Assembly: GCF_001431465.1 (NCBI RefSeq)
Contig: NZ_LDJJ01000049.1
Location: forward strand, 1 to 64,000
From: Stenotrophomonas terrae
Lineage (GTDB): Bacteria; Pseudomonadota; Gammaproteobacteria; Xanthomonadales; Xanthomonadaceae
Direction: 5' to 3'
Length of the DNA stretch: 64,000 nt
Under the pieces are notes generated by a model, which made no database searches, was not told the origin of the DNA, and was given only the letters and a program-made list of their open reading frames with translations. Of this stretch, positions 45,923 through 55,500 are shown piece by piece. Made by a program: the position numbers and the translations under genes. Every line of letters begins with the position of its first letter. The first letter of the stretch is position 1.

Positions 45923-46807
45923 ATGAGTCTTTCTTCCGCCGGCGCAGCCTTCCGCGCCGCACTGGCCGCCGAAACGCCGCTGCAGATTGTGGGCGCCATC
46001 AATGCCAACCACGCCCTGCTGGCCAAGCGCGCCGGCTACCGCGCCATCTACCTGTCCGGTGGCGGTGTTGCCGCCGGTTCGCTGGGCCTGCCGGACCTGG
46101 GCATCAACACGATGGAAGATGTGCTGATCGACGTGCGCCGCATCAGCGATGTCTGTGACCTGCCGCTGCTGGTGGATATCGATACCGGCTTCGGCCCGAG
46201 TGCGTTCAACATCGCGCGCACGGTGAAGTCGCTGATCAAGGCCGGTGCTGCGGCCTGCCATATCGAAGACCAGGTCGGCGCCAAGCGCTGCGGTCACCGC
46301 CCGGGCAAGGAAATCGTGTCGCAGGGTGAAATGGTGGACCGGGTGAAGGCCGCGGCCGACGCCAGGACCGACCCGGATTTCTTCCTGATCGCCCGCACCG
46401 ATGCCATCCAGATGGAAGGCGTGGACGCCGCCATCGAGCGCGCGCTGGCCTGCGTGGAAGCCGGTGCTGACGGCATCTTCGCCGAAGCCGCGTATGACCT
46501 GGACACCTACAAGCGCTTCGTCGATGCGGTGAAGGTACCGTTGCTGGCCAACATCACCGAATTCGGCGCGACCCCGTTGTTCAGCCGCGATGAACTGGCC
46601 TCGGCCGGTGTTGCCATGCAGCTGTTCCCGCTGTCGGCATTCCGTGCGGCCAACAAGGCGGCCGAAAGCGTGTACGAAGCCATCCGCCGCGACGGCCACC
46701 AGCGTAATGTGGTGGACAGCATGCAGACCCGCGAGGAGCTGTATGACCGTATCGGTTACCACGAATTCGAACGCAGCCTGGACAAGACGTTTGCTGCGAA
46801 GAAGTAA
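45923..46807 (+). CDS. prpB: 2-methylisocitrate lyase
   Basis: PrpB splits 2-methylisocitrate into pyruvate and succinate, the last step of propionate breakdown by the 2-methylcitrate cycle. The 294 residues show the isocitrate-lyase-superfamily signature [12 protein letters not shown] with catalytic Cys123, [17 protein letters not shown] near the N-terminus, [19 protein letters not shown] (metal-binding Asp) and [13 protein letters not shown] 45923 has AGGAG seven bases upstream. It is the first gene of the prp operon. Confidence 0.97.
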   Translation: MSLSSAGAAFRAALAAETPLQIVGAINANHALLAKRAGYRAIYLSGGGVAAGSLGLPDLGINTMEDVLIDVRRISDVCDLPLLVDIDTGFGPSAFNIARTVKSLIKAGAAACHIEDQVGAKRCGHRPGKEIVSQGEMVDRVKAAADARTDPDFFLIARTDAIQMEGVDAAIERALACVEAGADGIFAEAAYDLDTYKRFVDAVKVPLLANITEFGATPLFSRDELASAGVAMQLFPLSAFRAANKAAESVYEAIRRDGHQRNVVDSMQTREELYDRIGYHEFERSLDKTFAAKK

Positions 46808-46815
46808 CTGCACCT

Positions 46816-46930
46816 CCTTCTCCCACTGGGAGAAGGTGGCGCGCAGCGCCTGATGAGGGTCGGTGCCACTACTGCTGAATGTTTCAGCGGGTCCGACCCT
46901 CACCCCAAGCCCTCTCCCGATGGGAGAGGG
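46816..46930. repeat. Hairpin repeats between prpB and prpC
   Basis: CCTTCTCCC-ACT-GGGAGAAGG (46816-46836) and CCCTCTCCC-GAT-GGGAGAGGG (46910-46930) occupy most of the 158-base gap. They are members of the family also present before aroKB and after cbpA. Confidence 0.88.
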
Positions 46931-46965
46931 GCTTCAAAATCCCGTATCTGAGCGAGGTTCACACC

Positions 46966-48123
46966 ATGTCCGAATCCACCGCCGCACCGGCGTTCAAGCC
47001 GAAGAAGTCCGTCGCCCTGTCCGGCACCGCTGCCGGTAATACCGCGCTGTGTACCGTTGGCCGTAGCGGCAACGATCTGCACTACCGTGGTTACGACATC
47101 CTGGACCTGGCCAACACCAGTGAGTTCGAGGAAATCGCCCACCTGCTGGTGCACGGCAAGCTGCCGAACAAGGCTGAGCTGCGCGCCTACAAGGCCAAGC
47201 TGAAGGCGCTGCGTGGCATCCCGGCATCGGTGAAGGCCGCGCTGGAAGAACTGCCGCCGTCGGCGCACCCGATGGACGTGATGCGTACCGGTGTTTCCGT
47301 ACTCGGCTGCGTGTCGCCGGAGAAGGACGACCACAACCACCCGGGCGCCCGCGACATCGCCGACAAGCTGATGGCCTCGCTGGGTTCGATGCTGCTCTAC
47401 TGGTACCACTGGAGCCACAACGGCAAGGTCATCGACGTGGAGACCGACGATGATTCGATCGGCGGCCACTTCCTGCACCTGCTGCACGGCGAGCAGCCGC
47501 GCGAGTCCTGGGTCAAGGCCATGCACACCAGCCTGATCCTGTACGCCGAACACGAATTCAATGCCTCGACCTTTGCCTGCCGCGTGATTGCCGGCACCGG
47601 CAGCGACATGTACAGCGCCATCACGGGCGGTATCGGTGCACTGCGCGGCCCCAAGCACGGCGGCGCCAATGAAGTGGCCTTCGAAGTGCAGAAGCGCTAC
47701 GAAACCCCGGACGAAGCCGAGGCGGACATCAAGGCCCGCGTCGAGCGCAAGGAAGTGGTGATTGGTTTCGGCCACCCGGTCTACACCGTGTCCGATCCGC
47801 GCAACAAGGTGATCAAGGACGTCTCGCGCGAGCTGTCGGCCGAGCAGGAGAACATGAAGATGTACGACATCGCCGAGCGTCTGGAAGCGGTGATGTGGGA
47901 CATCAAGAAAATGTTCCCGAACCTGGATTGGTTCAGCGCGGTCAGCTACCACATGATGGGCGTGCCGACGGCGATGTTCACCCCTCTGTTCGTGATTGCC
48001 CGTACCGCAGGCTGGAGCGCACACATCATCGAGCAGCGCATCGACGGCAAGATCATCCGCCCAAGCGCGAACTACACCGGCCCGGAAGACCAGACCTTCG
48101 TGCCGATCGACAAGCGCGCCTGA
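46966..48123 (+). CDS. prpC: 2-methylcitrate synthase
   Basis: PrpC condenses propionyl-CoA with oxaloacetate to 2-methylcitrate. The 385 residues carry the citrate-synthase catalytic set His231 ([10 protein letters not shown]), His270 ([14 protein letters not shown]) and Asp321 ([10 protein letters not shown]), plus [20 protein letters not shown] and [14 protein letters not shown]. The N-terminus ([20 protein letters not shown]) is typical of methylcitrate synthases in place of GltA. It is a canonical enzyme, unlike the helix-turn-helix fused homologue at 44570. Confidence 0.96.
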   Translation: MSESTAAPAFKPKKSVALSGTAAGNTALCTVGRSGNDLHYRGYDILDLANTSEFEEIAHLLVHGKLPNKAELRAYKAKLKALRGIPASVKAALEELPPSAHPMDVMRTGVSVLGCVSPEKDDHNHPGARDIADKLMASLGSMLLYWYHWSHNGKVIDVETDDDSIGGHFLHLLHGEQPRESWVKAMHTSLILYAEHEFNASTFACRVIAGTGSDMYSAITGGIGALRGPKHGGANEVAFEVQKRYETPDEAEADIKARVERKEVVIGFGHPVYTVSDPRNKVIKDVSRELSAEQENMKMYDIAERLEAVMWDIKKMFPNLDWFSAVSYHMMGVPTAMFTPLFVIARTAGWSAHIIEQRIDGKIIRPSANYTGPEDQTFVPIDKRA

Positions 48124-48159
48124 GGCAACCCAGCCCTCTGCGCCACAAGCGAGACAAAG

Positions 48160-48320
48160 CCCCTCTCCCGTTCACGGGAGAGGGGTTGGGGTGAGGGGAA
48201 GCTCCTAGCACGTACAGCAGCTTCCAGCTCTTAAAAAAACGGAGCAAAGCTGAAGCAAGAGCAGAAGCAGAAGCACCCCCCATCCGCCCTCCGGGCACCT
48301 TCCCCCGCAAGCGGGAGAAG
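48160..48320. repeat. Hairpin repeats between prpC and acnD
   Basis: CCCCTCTCCCG-TTCA-CGGGAGAGGGG (48160-48185) and a second weaker copy near 48298-48322 (ACCTTCCCCCGCAAGCGGGAGAAGG) fill the 298-base gap, with the usual GGTTGGGGTGAGGG tail. An A- and G-rich stretch lies between them. No small gene is visible. Confidence 0.85.
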
Positions 48321-48421
48321 GGAGTTGCCAGAATCCATGCAGTGCTGTGGGCTTGCTGCAATCGCAGGCACCCGCGGGTAAACCAAGCACACCAGCAAGC
48401 CCAGACCCTCACAGGCCAGCC

Positions 48422-51037
48422 ATGAATACCGATTACCGCAAACACCTCGCCGGCAGCACGCTCGATTACTTCGATGCACGCGCCGCAGTCGATGCCATCC
48501 AGCCCGGCGCCTACGCCACGCTGCCCTATACCTCACGCGTGCTGGCTGAAAACCTGGTGCGCCGCTGCAACCCCGCCACGCTGAGCGATTCGCTCAAGCA
48601 GCTGATCGAACGCAAGCGCGACCTTGATTTCCCCTGGTTCCCGGCGCGCGTGGTCTGCCACGACATCCTTGGCCAGACCGCGCTGGTCGACCTGGCGGGT
48701 CTGCGTGATGCCATCGCTGAAAAGGGCGGTGACCCGGCCAAGGTGAATCCGGTAGTGCCGGTGCAGCTGATCGTCGATCACTCGCTGGCAGTGGAATGCG
48801 GTGGCTACGATCCGGACGCGTTCGCCAAGAACCGCGCCATCGAAGACCGCCGCAACGAAGACCGCTTCCACTTCATCGACTGGACCAAGCTGGCCTTCGA
48901 AAACGTCGATGTGATCCCGCCGGGCAACGGCATCATGCACCAGATCAATCTGGAGAAGATGTCGCCGGTGATCTACCAGCAGGGTGGGGTGGCCTTCCCG
49001 GATACCTGCGTAGGCACCGACAGCCACACCCCGCATGTGGACGCGCTGGGCGTGATCGCCATCGGCGTGGGCGGCCTGGAAGCCGAGAACGTGATGCTGG
49101 GCCGCGCCTCATGGATGCGCCTGCCCGACATCATCGGCGTCAAGCTGACCGGCAAGCCGCAGCCGACCATCACCGCCACCGACGTGGTGCTGGCGATCAC
49201 CGAGTTCCTGCGCAAGGAGCGCGTGGTCGGCGCCTGGCTGGAGTTCTTTGGCGAAGGCGCTGCAGCACTGACCATCGGCGACCGTGCCACCATTTCCAAT
49301 ATGTGCCCGGAATACGGTGCGACTGCGGCGATGTTCTACATCGACCAGCAGACCATTGATTACCTGCGCCTGACCGGCCGCGAAGAAGCACAGATCGCCC
49401 TGGTCGAGAACTACGCCAGGACCACTGGCCTGTGGGCTGACGCATTGGAAACGGCGAAGTACGAGCGCGTGCTGGAGTTCGATCTGTCCAGCGTCGTACG
49501 CAACATGGCCGGCCCCAGCAACCCGCACAAGCGCCTGCCGGTATCGGATCTGGCCGAGCGCGGCATTGCCGACGAAGCCAAGCTGGAGAGTGGCAAGGTC
49601 GAGGAAGCCGAAGGCCTGATGCCGGATGGCGCGGTGATCATCGCTGCCATCACCAGTTGCACCAACACCTCCAACCCGCGCAACGTGATTGCCGCCGCGC
49701 TGCTGGCGCGTAACGCCAATGTGCGCGGGCTGACCCGCAAGCCATGGGTTAAATCATCGCTGGCGCCGGGCTCCAAGGCGGTGCAGTTGTACCTGGAAGA
49801 AGCCGGCCTGCTGCCGGATCTGGAAAAGCTGGGCTTCGGCATCGTTGCCTTTGCCTGCACCACCTGCAACGGCATGAGCGGTGCGCTGGATCCCGAGATC
49901 CAGCAGGAAATCATCGACCGCGATCTGTATGCAACCGCCGTGCTGTCCGGTAACCGAAATTTCGACGGCCGCATCCACCCGTATGCCAAGCAGGCCTTCC
50001 TGGCCTCGCCACCGCTGGTGATCGCCTATGCCATTGCCGGCACCGTGCGCTTCGACATCGAGAAGGATGTGCTGGGTGTGGATGCCGAGGGCAAGGAAGT
50101 GCGCCTGAAGGACATCTGGCCGAGCGATGCCGAGATCGATGCGGTGGTGAAGGCCTCGGTCAAGCCGGAGCAGTTCCGCAAGGTCTACAACCCGATGTTC
50201 AACATCCGCGTCGAACACGGTGAGAAAGTCAGCCCGTTGTACAACTGGCGCCCGCAGAGCACCTATATCCGCCGCCCGCCGTATTGGGAGGGCGCACTGG
50301 CCGGTGAACGCACGCTGCGCGGCATGCGCGCATTGGCCGTGCTGCCGGACAACATCACCACCGACCATCTGTCGCCGTCCAACGCCATCCTGCGTTCCAG
50401 CGCGGCCGGTGAGTACCTGGCCAAGATGGGCCTGCCGGAAGAAGACTTCAATTCCTACGCGACCCATCGCGGTGACCACCTCACCGCGCAGCGCGCCACC
50501 TTCGCCAACCCCAAGCTCTTCAACGAGATGGTGCGCAACGAAGACGGCAGCGTGAAGCAGGGTTCGCTGGCGCGCGTGGAGCCGGAAGGCAAGGTGATGC
50601 GCATGTGGGAGGCAATTGAAACCTACATGGAACGCAAACAGCCGCTGATCATCATTGCCGGCGCCGACTACGGCCAGGGCAGCTCGCGCGACTGGGCCGC
50701 CAAGGGCGTACGGCTGGCCGGCGTGGAGGCGATTGCGGCCGAAGGCTTCGAGCGCATCCACCGCACCAACCTGATCGGCATGGGGGTGCTGCCGCTGGAG
50801 TTCAAACCGGGCACCAACCGCAACACGCTGGCCATCGACGGTACTGAAACCTACGACGTGCAGGGCCTGCGCACGCCGGGCACGGACCTGACCCTGGTCA
50901 TCACCCGTCGCAATGGTGAAGTGCTGAAGGTGCCGATGACCTGCCGTCTGGATTCAGACGAGGAAGTAGCAATCTACGAGGCAGGCGGCGTGTTGCAGCG
51001 CTTCGCGCAGGATTTTTTGGAGTCGGCGAACGCATGA
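48422..51037 (+). CDS. acnD: Fe/S-dependent 2-methylisocitrate dehydratase AcnD
   Basis: AcnD is the aconitase-like enzyme that dehydrates 2-methylcitrate to 2-methylaconitate in the PrpF-dependent variant of the cycle. The 871 residues fit AcnD. The 4Fe-4S cysteines lie in AAITSCTNTSNPRNVI and FACTTCNGMSGALDPE. FPDTCVGTDSHTPHVDALGV and the C-terminal swivel-domain GADYGQGSSRDWAAKGVRL are aconitase signatures. ATG 48422 starts the family N-terminus. The presence of prpF downstream separates it from AcnA and from PrpD-type pathways. Confidence 0.95.
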   Translation: MNTDYRKHLAGSTLDYFDARAAVDAIQPGAYATLPYTSRVLAENLVRRCNPATLSDSLKQLIERKRDLDFPWFPARVVCHDILGQTALVDLAGLRDAIAEKGGDPAKVNPVVPVQLIVDHSLAVECGGYDPDAFAKNRAIEDRRNEDRFHFIDWTKLAFENVDVIPPGNGIMHQINLEKMSPVIYQQGGVAFPDTCVGTDSHTPHVDALGVIAIGVGGLEAENVMLGRASWMRLPDIIGVKLTGKPQPTITATDVVLAITEFLRKERVVGAWLEFFGEGAAALTIGDRATISNMCPEYGATAAMFYIDQQTIDYLRLTGREEAQIALVENYARTTGLWADALETAKYERVLEFDLSSVVRNMAGPSNPHKRLPVSDLAERGIADEAKLESGKVEEAEGLMPDGAVIIAAITSCTNTSNPRNVIAAALLARNANVRGLTRKPWVKSSLAPGSKAVQLYLEEAGLLPDLEKLGFGIVAFACTTCNGMSGALDPEIQQEIIDRDLYATAVLSGNRNFDGRIHPYAKQAFLASPPLVIAYAIAGTVRFDIEKDVLGVDAEGKEVRLKDIWPSDAEIDAVVKASVKPEQFRKVYNPMFNIRVEHGEKVSPLYNWRPQSTYIRRPPYWEGALAGERTLRGMRALAVLPDNITTDHLSPSNAILRSSAAGEYLAKMGLPEEDFNSYATHRGDHLTAQRATFANPKLFNEMVRNEDGSVKQGSLARVEPEGKVMRMWEAIETYMERKQPLIIIAGADYGQGSSRDWAAKGVRLAGVEAIAAEGFERIHRTNLIGMGVLPLEFKPGTNRNTLAIDGTETYDVQGLRTPGTDLTLVITRRNGEVLKVPMTCRLDSDEEVAIYEAGGVLQRFAQDFLESANA

Positions 51038-51043
51038 CAAGAG

Positions 51044-51078
51044 CCCCTCTCCCGCCTGCGGGAGAGGGGTTGGGGTGA
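51044..51078. repeat. Hairpin repeat between acnD and prpF
   Basis: CCCCTCTCCCGC-CT-GCGGGAGAGGGG (51044-51069) with GTTGGGGTGAGGG tail starts seven bases after the acnD stop. It is a full copy of the dispersed family. Confidence 0.88.
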
Positions 51079-51142
51079 GGGCAGGGGTGGCCAGTGATGC
51101 ATCCGATCCTTCACATCAAGAACCAAGTAGGAAAGCCTGAAC

Positions 51143-52336
51143 ATGTCCCACACCCCCCAAATCAAAATCCCGGCCACCTACATGCGCGGCGGCACCTCCA
51201 AAGGCGTGTTCTTCCGCCTCGAAGACCTGCCCGCCAGCGCCCAGCAGCCCGGCGCTGCCCGCGACCGCCTGCTGCAGCGGGTGATCGGCTCGCCCGATCC
51301 CTACGCCAAACACACCGACGGCATGGGCGGTGCAACCTCCAGCACCAGCAAGTGCGTGATCATCTCGCCCAGCAGCAAGCCCGACCATGACGTCGACTAC
51401 CTGTACGGCCAGGTTTCCATCGACATCGACTTCGTCGACTGGTCAGGCAACTGCGGCAACCTCTCTACCGGTGCCGGCGCATTCGCGCTGCATGCCGGTT
51501 ATGTAGACCCGGCGCGCGTACCGCAGAACGGTATCTGCGAGGTACGCATCTGGCAGGCCAATATCAACAAGACCATCATCGCGCACGTGCCCGTCACCGA
51601 TGGCCAGGTGCAGGAAACCGGCGATTTCGAGCTGGATGGCGTGACCTTTCCCGCCGCCGAGATCGTGCTGGAGTTCATCGACCCGGCCGACGAAGGTGAA
51701 GGCGAGGGCGGTGGTGCGATGTTCCCCACCGGCAACCTGGTCGACACCCTCGATGTGCCAGGCGTCGGTGCATTGCAGGCAACTATGATTACCGCGGGCA
51801 TCCCCACGGTATTCGTCAACGCTGTCGACATCGGCTATACCGGTGCGGAACTGCAGCCGGTCATCAATGACGACAATGCAGCGCTGATCAAGCTGGAAGC
51901 TATCCGCGTAGCCGGTGCCCTGCGTATGGGCCTGATCAAGGCGCCTGAAGAAGCGCTCAAGCGCCAGCACACACCCAAGGTCGTATTCGTCGCGCCGCCG
52001 CAGGACTATGTGTCCAGCGGCAACAAGCAGATCCATGCTGCCGACATCGACCTCAACGCCCGCGCCATGTCGATGGGCAAGCTGCACCACGCGATGATGG
52101 GCACCGCCTCGGTGGCTATTGCCACCGCCGCGGCGGTGCCGGGTACCCTGGTCAATCTTGCCGCCGGCGGTGGCCAGCGTGATGCAGTGCGCTTCGGGCA
52201 TCCGTCCGGCACGCTGCGCGTGGGCGCCGCGGTTAGCCAGGTTGACGGCCAGTGGACCGTCACCAAGGCAGTGATGAGCCGTAGTGCCCGCATCCTGATG
52301 GAAGGCTGGGTGCGCGTGCCGGGTGATGCGTTCTGA
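51143..52336 (+). CDS. prpF: 2-methylaconitate isomerase PrpF
   Basis: PrpF isomerises the trans-2-methylaconitate made by AcnD to the cis form used by aconitase. The 397 residues match the PrpF family: PATYMRGGTSKGVFFRLEDL at the N-terminus, TDGMGGATSSTSKCVIIS, the DWSGNCGNLSTGAGAFALHA segment, and C-terminal GKLHHAMMGTASVAIATAAA. It closes the prpB-prpC-acnD-prpF order known from other Proteobacteria. A hairpin terminator lies 30 bases after the stop. Confidence 0.96.
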   Translation: MSHTPQIKIPATYMRGGTSKGVFFRLEDLPASAQQPGAARDRLLQRVIGSPDPYAKHTDGMGGATSSTSKCVIISPSSKPDHDVDYLYGQVSIDIDFVDWSGNCGNLSTGAGAFALHAGYVDPARVPQNGICEVRIWQANINKTIIAHVPVTDGQVQETGDFELDGVTFPAAEIVLEFIDPADEGEGEGGGAMFPTGNLVDTLDVPGVGALQATMITAGIPTVFVNAVDIGYTGAELQPVINDDNAALIKLEAIRVAGALRMGLIKAPEEALKRQHTPKVVFVAPPQDYVSSGNKQIHAADIDLNARAMSMGKLHHAMMGTASVAIATAAAVPGTLVNLAAGGGQRDAVRFGHPSGTLRVGAAVSQVDGQWTVTKAVMSRSARILMEGWVRVPGDAF

Positions 52337-52366
52337 GTTTCCCTCAGTCGCGGTGATTTCAAGCAG

Positions 52367-52391
52367 GGGCCGCTGGTATCAGCGGCCCTTT
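52367..52391 (+). terminator. Terminator of the prp operon
   Basis: GGGCCGCTG (52367-52375) pairs perfectly with CAGCGGCCC (52380-52388) around GTAT and is followed by TTTGCTT. It is a fair intrinsic terminator. The remaining gap to the next gene holds a possible -10 (TATACT, 52509-52514) for yfhM but no good -35. Confidence 0.78.
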
Positions 52392-52537
52392 GCTTCTGCG
52401 GCAGTGGGCGCGAACTGGAGGGCCGGAACGAGCGCATGACGAACCGGCTTCCAGACAAATCGCCGACGGAATGCGCACCGTTACACAAGGCTTTGCATGC
52501 GGGCTGGTTATACTCCGGCCATCTGCGGGAGGACGCC

Positions 52538-55500
52538 ATGGGTAACAGGATGTTGAAGCGTATGCGGTGGGCAGCGGTCGCCATGGTGGCGCTGGCCTTG
52601 GTTGCAGGATGCGGCAGGAACGAAAGCGGGCAGTTGCCCGGGGCCACCGGCGAGGCGATTCAGACCAAGCAGGAAGAGGTCAAGGGCTTCGCCATGCTGC
52701 GCGCCTACCCGGACCAGAAGAGCGGCGACGGTCTCGCGCTGGCGGTGGAGTTCTCGCGCCCGCTGGTCGGCACCCAGGATTTCGACAAGCTGCTGCGCTT
52801 CGAGGAAAAGGTCGGCAACGAGGACAGCAGCTGGTCGCTTTCCGACGACGGCAAGACCCTGCGCTATCCCTATGTGGAGGCGGCCAAGGAATACACCCTG
52901 ATCATCTCGGCCGATCTGCTGGCTGCCGATGGCAACCGGCTGGGTACCGAGGTCAAGCAGAAGGTTTTCACCGGCGAGCTTGACCCGGCGGTGGGCTTCG
53001 CCTCGCAGGGCAGCGTGCTGCCAGCCAAGGACAGCCGTGGCCTGCCGGTGGTGTCGGTCAATGTGCCCGAGGTGGATGTCGAGTTCCTGCGCGTGCGCGA
53101 GAAGGACCTGCCCAACTTCTTCAGCCAGTACCAGCGCGGCGGTCGCCGTGGCAGCTGGGAGCTGGACAGTGAATACAGTGACCGGACGCCGCTGTCGCAG
53201 CTGGCCGAGCCGGTCTATGTCAACCGTTTCGTGCTGGGCGGCAAGCAGAACGAGCGCGTGCTGACCTACCTGCCGATCCAGGAGGTGAAGGAGCTGCAGC
53301 AGCCCGGCCTGTACTTCGCGGTGATGAAGCGCACCGGCAGCTTCGACAATGAATTCGATACCGCGTTCTTCACGGTCAGTGACATCGGCCTGCATACCCG
53401 CGCCTACAAGGACAAGCTGTTCGTCCACACCGCCTCGTTGGCAGATGGTGCGCCGGCCAAGAAGGTCGAGCTGAAGGTCATCGACGGCAAGGGTGAGGTC
53501 ATCCTCAAGGGCCAGACCGACGGCAACGGCAATGCCTTGCTCAACTACACGCTGGATGCCGCGCATGTGCTGGTCGCCAGCAGCGGCAGCGACACCACCA
53601 TGCTGCCGTTCAACCAGCCGGCGCTGGACCTGAGCGAGTTCGCCGTGGCCGGGCGCCAGAACGCCAACTTCGATGTGTTTGCCTGGTCCGGGCGTGATCT
53701 GTACCGCCCCGGTGAGACCGTGCGCATCTCCGCGCTGCTGCGCGACAACGACGGCAAGACCCTGGCCGGTCCGGCTACCGGCGGCCAGCCGGTGTTCCTG
53801 CGGCTGAAGCAGCCGGACGGCAAGACCTTCCGCGAAACCCGCCTGCAGCCCGGCGAGCAGGGCTATTTCTCGTTCGAGCAGACCATCCCGGCGGAGGCAC
53901 CGACCGGGCGCTGGACGGTTGAATTCCGCACCGATCCGGCCAGCAAGGAGGCCGTGCAGGGCATGACCCTGCGCATCGAGGAGTTCCTGCCCGAGCGCAT
54001 GAAGCTGGACCTGGACAGCGCGCAGAAGACGCTGAAGCCGGGCGAGCCGCTGAAGCTGCAGGCCGATGCGGCCTATCTGTACGGCGCACCGGCCGATGGC
54101 AACCGCTTCACCGCGCGGCTGGCGGTGGCGGTCGAGCAGCACCCGGTGGAGTCGATGCCGGGCTGGTTCTTCGGCGACCCGACCGTGCAGCTGCCGCGGG
54201 AAGCCAATGACGTGATCGATACCACCTTGCCCAAGGACGGCAAGCTGCGCGAAGACGTGGCCCTGCCGGCCGAGGCGGGCAAGGCCACCACCGTGGCCGC
54301 GCTGTTGTCGGGCAGTGTCTATGAAACCGGCGGCCGCACCGTCACCCGCACAATGAAGCGGGTGATGTGGCCGGCCCCGGCCCTGGTAGCGGTTCGCCCG
54401 CTGTTCAACGACGCCGATGGCGCTGACGCCAATGCCAATGCCCGCTTCGAGTTGATGCGGGTGGATGCCGATGGCAAGCCGCAGCCGGCCAAGGGCTTGA
54501 AGATCACCCTGGTACGCGAGCTGCGCGATTACCACTGGACCTACACCGACAACCGCTGGGATTACGACTTCACCCGCCGTTTCGAGAACAAGGAAACCCG
54601 CACCGTCGATGCCGGTGCAACCTCCGTCCGCTTCGACTTCCCGGTGGAATGGGGCGAGTACCGGGTGGACGTGTTCGACCCGGCCACTGGCCTGACCATG
54701 CGTTATCCGTTCCGCGCCGGCTGGAGCTGGAACGACGACAACCGCGGCCTGGATGCACGGCCTGACAAGGTCAAGCTGTCGCTGGACAAGACCGCCTATC
54801 GCGAAGGCGACACGCTCAAGGTCACGCTGACCCCGCCGCATGCCGGGCGCGGCGTGCTGATGGTGGAAAGCGACCACATGCTGTACGTGCAGGACATCGA
54901 CGCCAAGCCGGGCAGCACCTTCGAAATCCCGGTGACCAAGGATTGGGAGCGGCATGATGTTTACATCACCGCTTTGGTATTCCGGGGTGGCAGCGCGCCC
55001 AGCAAGATCACCCCGGCGCGTGCCGTGGGCGTGGTGCATGTGCCGATGGATCGCCGCGACCGTCGCGTTGCGGTGGGCCTGATCGCACCCAAGCAGATGC
55101 GCCCGGAACAACCGATGACGGTGACCGTCAGCGCACCCGAGCTGGCTGGCAAGCCGGCGCACGTCACCGTCTTGGCGGTGGACGTGGGCATCCTCAACAT
55201 CACCCGTTTCCCGGTGCCGGATGCACCTGCGCATTTCTTCGCGCAGCGGCGCCTGGGCGTGGATGCGTATGACATCTACGGCCGGGTGATCGAGAGCTTT
55301 GAGGGCAACAGCGGCAAGCTCAAGTTCGGTGGCGACATGGCATTGGCGGCATTGCCGCAGGCCAAGCGGCCTACCGCGCGCGTGCAGACGGTGGATCTGT
55401 TCTCCGGGCCGGTGGCGCTGGATGCCAAGGGCAATGCGCGGGTGCAGCTGCAGGTGCCGGATTTCAACGGCACCCTGCGGGTGTCGGCGATGGTCTATTC

